A stretch of 64,000 bases of DNA from Dendrolimus kikuchii (taxonomy: Eukaryota > Arthropoda > Insecta > Lepidoptera > Lasiocampidae). The DNA is taken from contig CM034413.1 of the NCBI GenBank assembly GCA_019925095.2, forward strand, positions 1,307,001 through 1,371,000, in the 5' to 3' direction. Shown here piece after piece: positions 62,721-64,000 of the stretch (the first letter of the stretch is position 1; each line of letters begins with the position of its first letter). Under the pieces are notes generated by a model. It worked only from the letters and a program-made list of their open reading frames with translations, was not told the origin of the DNA and did no database searches. A program made the translations under genes and the position numbers.

Positions 62721-64000
62721 TCATTCGCGTAAATAATATCCTCTCAAATTAAACTGACCTAAAAACATTGAAAACTTTACTCGCGGTAAAGGCTTTGTCA
62801 GAATATCCGCTAACATTTTATCAGTTGACATAAACTTAATATTAATCAATTTTTTATTAACAATGTCACGAATAAAATGGTGTCTGACATCAATGTGCTT
62901 AGTTCGCGAATGCAACATCGAATTCTTACTCAGCTTTTGTGCAGACTGGTTATCATTAAATAAGTTAATAACACAATCTAAATTTAAACATTCCTGTAGA
63001 AAAGTGCGTATAAATAAACCCTCTTTGCATGCATCGGAAAGAGCCATGTATTCGGCCTCAGTACTAGACAATGCGACGGTTTTCTGCTTACGACTTTCCC
63101 AGCTGATGACTGAATTCCCGATTTTATACACATAGCCAGTGTATGACTTCCGGTCTACTTCACATGACGCCCAGTCCGCGTCTACATAACCACATACTTC
63201 AAAGTTACCTTTGTCGTACACCAAACAATAATTGGTAGTACCCTTCAGATATCTTAAAACATGTTTAGCTGCCTTCCAGTGGATATCTGAATAACAGTCA
63301 TTAAATTGACTTAAGAAACCAACCGCATGCGCTATGTCGGGTCTAGTACACACAGCGACATACATTAAACAGCCAATAAGATTTCTGTACTCACAATTTT
63401 CAAGCTTTGCTTCAGCTTTGGTAAGCTTCAAGCCAACCTCCATTGGAGTCGAAACAGGTTTGCAGTCAGCCATCTTAAATCTGTTCAAGATCCTAGTTAT
63501 AAAGCTAGCCTGGTCGAGTGTGATTTTATTCTTCTGCCTGCAAACTCGCATTCCCAAAAATTCATGTACCTGACCTAAATCTTTTATTTCAAATTCTTCA
63601 TTTAAACGCTTCTTTATGTCATGTTTATCAGCATCTGAAGAAGTAAATAAAAGTATGTCATCAACATAAAGGGCTAAAATAGATAATCTACCTTGTAGAT
63701 TTCTAAAGTATACGCAGGGCTCCACACTAGACCTTTTAAAACCCATTTTTGCTGTTAATACGGTATTAATTTTATCGTACCAACATTTTGCAGCTTGTTT
63801 CAAACCATAAATGGATTTGTTTAACTTATAAACTTTGTGTTTATTCTCCCCCTTTAAAACAAATCCTTCTGGTTGTTCCATTATAACATTCTCTTTCAAA
63901 TCTCCGTTCAAGAATGCTGTCTTGACATCCATTTGGTCAATGTCAAGGTCTTTTATGGCTGCAATGGCAAACAACATCCTAATTGTCGAATGACGTACAA
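62721..64000 (-). CDS. Ty1/copia Pol, RT and RNase H (5' part outside window)
   Basis: Open for 418 codons from an internal Met, and still open upstream to the window edge, so the true start lies beyond. It belongs to the Pol polyprotein of a copia retrotransposon, which copies element RNA to DNA in cytoplasmic particles. Reverse transcriptase: MDVKTAFLNGDL (catalytic Asp), YGLKQAAKCWY, and the active site LYVDDILLF. Connection: LIGCLMYVAVCTRPDIAHAV. RNase H: GYVDADWAS, SSTEAEYMALSDACKE and NDNQSA supply the acidic residues, RTKHIDVRHHF the histidine region, and ADILTKPL closes the domain. No stops or frameshifts in the visible part, unlike every other retroelement here, so this copy is young and may be intact. 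It is followed by a 3' UTR, purine tract and LTR. Confidence 0.93.
   Translation of the reverse strand, partial: VRHSTIRMLFAIAAIKDLDIDQMDVKTAFLNGDLKENVIMEQPEGFVLKGENKHKVYKLNKSIYGLKQAAKCWYDKINTVLTAKMGFKRSSVEPCVYFRNLQGRLSILALYVDDILLFTSSDADKHDIKKRLNEEFEIKDLGQVHEFLGMRVCRQKNKITLDQASFITRILNRFKMADCKPVSTPMEVGLKLTKAEAKLENCEYRNLIGCLMYVAVCTRPDIAHAVGFLSQFNDCYSDIHWKAAKHVLRYLKGTTNYCLVYDKGNFEVCGYVDADWASCEVDRKSYTGYVYKIGNSVISWESRKQKTVALSSTEAEYMALSDACKEGLFIRTFLQECLNLDCVINLFNDNQSAQKLSKNSMLHSRTKHIDVRHHFIRDIVNKKLINIKFMSTDKMLADILTKPLPRVKFSMFLGQFNLRGYYLRE

Overview
The window looks like AT-rich, repeat-dense intergenic or intronic DNA from an insect, most likely a moth or butterfly. Four things point that way: non-LTR tails ending in GCAATAAAA as in lepidopteran CR1-like LINEs, Helitron-like repeats whose 3' ends read GGGGCCGCTAGT, tRNA-derived SINEs, and short TTAGG-like motifs. 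I cannot name the species. No bacterial operons, rRNA genes, CRISPR arrays or complete host genes are visible. Letters A to W below are local labels for repeat families, not database names.

Only one stretch looks like host coding sequence: a 168-bp phase 1-1 exon at 9979-10146 (+) encoding half of an immunoglobulin domain, with good splice sites. If it is real, much of the window may be intron of an Ig-superfamily gene on the + strand.

Nearly everything else is mobile DNA. 1-1270: a gypsy-like gag ORF (-) that runs in frame into a LINE reverse-transcriptase tail. 1.4-9.2 kb: Helitron-like repeats, the 300-bp SINE-like family B, and a 1.5-kb foldback element inserted in a Helitron-like copy. 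9.6-18 kb: tRNA-derived SINEs, the Ig exon, a piggyBac-like element with TTAA duplications, and several 3' ends of an RTE-like LINE (family A). 18-33 kb: LINE tails, Helitron-like repeats, MITEs, more A and B copies, a local duplication and a solo LTR. 33-43 kb: the densest cluster of B copies, a degenerate A copy carrying the YADD motif, and two LTRs (one joined to a B copy, one interrupted by an unknown insert). 43-57 kb: fragments of a CCHC/PDG/VWD retroelement, LINE families J and K nested in each other, two gypsy-like LTRs (one split by a SINE), and a 0.9-kb A element inserted in a J element. 57-62 kb: mostly anonymous sequence, a TIR element with repeated subterminal motifs, and tandem Helitron-like copies. 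62.35-64 kb: the 3' half of a Ty1/copia retrotransposon (-) with an intact reverse transcriptase/RNase H ORF running off the window.

The genes do not form a pathway. The value of the window is its insertion history: several insertions can be ordered from target-site duplications and from uninterrupted paralogous copies elsewhere in the same window.
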